A DNA stretch of 64,000 nucleotides, from NCBI GenBank assembly GCA_016191435.1, contig JACPOQ010000051.1, positions 62,001-126,000 on the forward strand, in the 5' to 3' direction. The notes beneath the pieces were generated by a model that saw only the letters and a program-made list of their open reading frames with translations, ran no database searches and had not been told where the DNA came from. The translations under genes and the position numbers were made by a program. Positions 62,378-64,000 of this stretch are shown here, piece by piece. Position 1 is the first letter of the stretch. Each line of letters opens with the position of its first letter. This stretch comes from Chloroflexota bacterium. GTDB taxonomy: Bacteria; Chloroflexota; Dehalococcoidia; Tepidiformales; Tepidiformaceae.

Positions 62378-63181
62378 TTATCCCCCCAGGCGCGGGAATT
62401 TCGGCTCGCGCCGCTCCACGAGTGCCTGCGCGCCTTCGACCGCATCCGGACGCGCGACCGCGGCCCATTGCACCGGCTCCGTCGCGCGGAGTGCGTCGGC
62501 GTAGCCCATCCCGAGCTGCGAATAGACGAGTTCCTTCGTATCGGCGATGGACGCCGGCGAGGCGCTCGCCGCCAGTCGCCGCACGTAGAGCTTCGCCTGT
62601 TCGACGAGGTCCCCGGGTTCGCAGAGGTACTCCACGAGGCCGATTTCGTGCGCTCGCTGCGCGTCGATGCGGTCGCTGGTCCAGAGCAGGTCCAGCGCCC
62701 GTCCCGGCCCCAGCAGTCGCGGCAGGATCCACGACGTGCCGTGCTCGGAGATCAGCCCGCGCTTGAGGAACACCGTCGTGAAGCTCGCGTTCGTGGATGC
62801 GAAGCGCAGGTCGCACATGCCGATGAGCGCCAGCCCGCCGCCGGCGGCGACGCCGTTGATGGCCGCGATGACAGGTTTCGGTACGGAGAGCAAGTAGGTG
62901 AACATCCCCGGCACCTCGTCCGGGTCCGGGGCGGCACGGTTGCGGCCGCCGCTCGCCGTGACATCAACCAGCGCCTGTGAGTCGAGCCCCGAACAGAAGC
63001 CGCGCCCCGCGCCGGTGATGACGATGCCGACCACCGCCGGGTCCTTCGCGCAGCGGTCCACGGCGTCGCGGATCTCGGCGAGCATCGAGTAGGTGACGGC
63101 GTTCAACTTCTCCGGGCGGTTGAGGGTGATCAGGCCCACCGGGTCTTCGATAGTCAGTTCGATCTCGTTGTAGCTACCCAT
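62378..63181 (-). CDS. Enoyl-CoA hydratase/isomerase family protein (3)
   Basis: Third crotonase-fold protein, 267 residues: LITLNRPEKLNAVTYSMLAE, ITGAGRGFCSGLDSQALVDV and INGVAAGGGLALIGMCDLRF, and the later TKELVYSQLGMGYADALRAT. The loop TVFLKRGLISEHGTSWILPR is more like enoyl-CoA isomerase/hydratase paralogues than strict FadB-type hydratases. It stands alone, divergent from the amidohydrolase. Confidence 0.88.
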   Translation of the reverse strand: MGSYNEIELTIEDPVGLITLNRPEKLNAVTYSMLAEIRDAVDRCAKDPAVVGIVITGAGRGFCSGLDSQALVDVTASGGRNRAAPDPDEVPGMFTYLLSVPKPVIAAINGVAAGGGLALIGMCDLRFASTNASFTTVFLKRGLISEHGTSWILPRLLGPGRALDLLWTSDRIDAQRAHEIGLVEYLCEPGDLVEQAKLYVRRLAASASPASIADTKELVYSQLGMGYADALRATEPVQWAAVARPDAVEGAQALVERREPKFPRLGG

Positions 63182-63272
63182 GGGATGCCTCCGTTATTCG
63201 GCGACGATACGCCACTGCTTCGCGCCTGTGGGGACCGCAAGGGATATCGCCACCGGGACCAAATGTATCCAT

Positions 63273-63301
63273 TGACATGGTCGCATGGCCGCCGTAAAAG
63301 G
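63273..63301 (+). promoter_or_regulatory. Promoter of the amidohydrolase gene
   Basis: Perfect -35 TTGACA (63273-63278), a 17-base spacer and -10 TAAAAG (63296-63301). It lies 46 bases before the ATG and is the cleanest sigma-70-type signal in the window. Confidence 0.68.
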
Positions 63302-63347
63302 GATTCGTTCGCGTCACGTTAATCAGTGCGTGCGTGTGGAGAGCCCC

Positions 63348-64000
63348 ATGGCAACAGCAGGGACGGTCCTCGAAATCCCGGAGATCGTTGGCATCGGCGA
63401 TGCCCGCTACCGGGTGGCACAGGGCGAGGGCTGGCGGCCGCCCGCGGGCACGATTGTCGTTTCCGCCGATAGCCACTGGCTCGAAGGCGACATCTGGATC
63501 GACCGCTTCCCGGCGCACCTCAAGGACCGCGCGCCGCGCATGCGCTTCCAGAATGGAGGCTACGAGCTCGAGGTCGATGGCAAGCTCTCGACGCTGGAGG
63601 GCCAGGCCGAGCGTATCTGCGCGTTCGAATGCGTACCGGGCTTCAACAACGTCGAAGCGCGGCTCAAGGACCTCGATGCCGAGGGCGTGGCGAAAGAGAT
63701 CCTGTTCCCGCAGCGGACGCTGGGAATGAACCGGCTCGAAGACCTCGAATACCGCATGGCCTGCTTCCGCGCCTACAACCAGCACATGTCCGACGTCTGC
63801 GCGGGCCAACCCGGGCGGCTCCACGGCGTGGCCGTGCTCAACTGGTGGGACCCGGACGCCACCCGCGACGCGCTCCAGGAGATCAAGGCGCTCGGCTTCA
63901 AGACGGCGCTCATTCCCATCTCCCCGGGCAAGCACGCCGATGGCGAACCCGTGATGTACAACAGCGAACGCATGGAGCCGTTCTGGGCCGCGATCGAAGA
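63348..64000 (+). CDS. Amidohydrolase-family protein, N-terminal part (runs off the window)
   Basis: The first ~217 residues of a metal-dependent amidohydrolase (amidohydrolase_2 fold). Seen: GTIVVSADSHWLEGDIWIDR, whose DSH after the first strand carries the metal-binding residues in this family, LKDRAPRMRFQNGGYELEVD and later LDAEGVAKEILFPQRTLG, with the AVLNWWDPDATRDALQEIKA strand. Such proteins are decarboxylases or hydrolases of aromatic or enol acids. The C-terminal half lies beyond the window, so no catalytic aspartate is visible. Confidence 0.8.
   Translation, partial: MATAGTVLEIPEIVGIGDARYRVAQGEGWRPPAGTIVVSADSHWLEGDIWIDRFPAHLKDRAPRMRFQNGGYELEVDGKLSTLEGQAERICAFECVPGFNNVEARLKDLDAEGVAKEILFPQRTLGMNRLEDLEYRMACFRAYNQHMSDVCAGQPGRLHGVAVLNWWDPDATRDALQEIKALGFKTALIPISPGKHADGEPVMYNSERMEPFWAAIE

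Overview
The window is high-GC DNA (long antisense frames are open almost everywhere). It most resembles a member of the Chloroflexota: it has F420-type luciferase-like oxidoreductases, a CaiB/BaiF CoA-transferase, several enoyl-CoA hydratases, lipoproteins with Thr/Pro/Ala-rich stalks, a secreted protein ending in a TPTP stalk plus a short YLPMV-like tail, and a complete-looking set of flagellar basal-body genes. The phylum is an inference from gene content; no 16S gene is present.

Region 1 (1-6.5 kb, minus strand) is the conserved chromosome-origin neighbourhood: rpmH, rnpA, yidD, two ParB-binding parS palindromes, a beta-propeller lipoprotein, yidC and the start of jag, with a large lytic transglycosylase upstream of rpmH. 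No dnaA, dnaN or parAB is seen in the window. Region 2 (6.5-14 kb, plus) holds alanine racemase, a 47-residue membrane peptide, a lipoprotein, a metallo-beta-lactamase-fold hydrolase, a GNAT protein, an RTX-type calcium-binding secreted protein with its own promoter and terminator, and an AidB-like acyl-CoA dehydrogenase. Region 3 (14.2-18.8 kb, plus) is a compact two-component plus flavin electron-transfer locus: response regulator, histidine kinase, FMN-binding protein, ApbE flavin transferase and an RnfD/NqrB-like membrane protein, four of the five joined by overlapping start/stop codons.

Region 4 (18.8-30.9 kb, minus) contains a CoA-transferase, obg, an SDR, rplJ-rplL behind a clear L10 leader with attenuator, a small protein, an epimerase remnant, an MFS transporter, a seven-PAS histidine kinase, a Cys-rich protein and an anchored beta-propeller. 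Region 5 (30.9-41.4 kb, minus) is one flagellar cluster transcribed fliF-G-H-I-J-flgB-flgC-fliE-fliK-flgD-flg_new-flgE. Region 6 (41.8-50.8 kb) has a secreted cell-surface protein, a lipoprotein-like serpin, the broken remains of a toxin-antitoxin pair, purH and a large metH.

Region 7 (50.8-52 kb) is a mobile island: an HUH (Y1) transposase of the REP-associated kind flanked by long palindrome-ended repeats. Region 8 (52-64 kb) is accessory metabolism: an SGNH hydrolase, two luciferase-like oxidoreductases, tRNA-Ser(GGA), three crotonase-fold proteins, a YwgA/YwfO-like pair (HD phosphohydrolase plus partner), a double-rhodanese sulfurtransferase and the start of an amidohydrolase.

A striking genome-wide feature is a set of short tandem heptamer arrays (units like ACTCAGC and GTTGGGC), at about twenty places in this window, mostly abutting stop codons, several times as inverted pairs within one spacer and once in frame inside metH.
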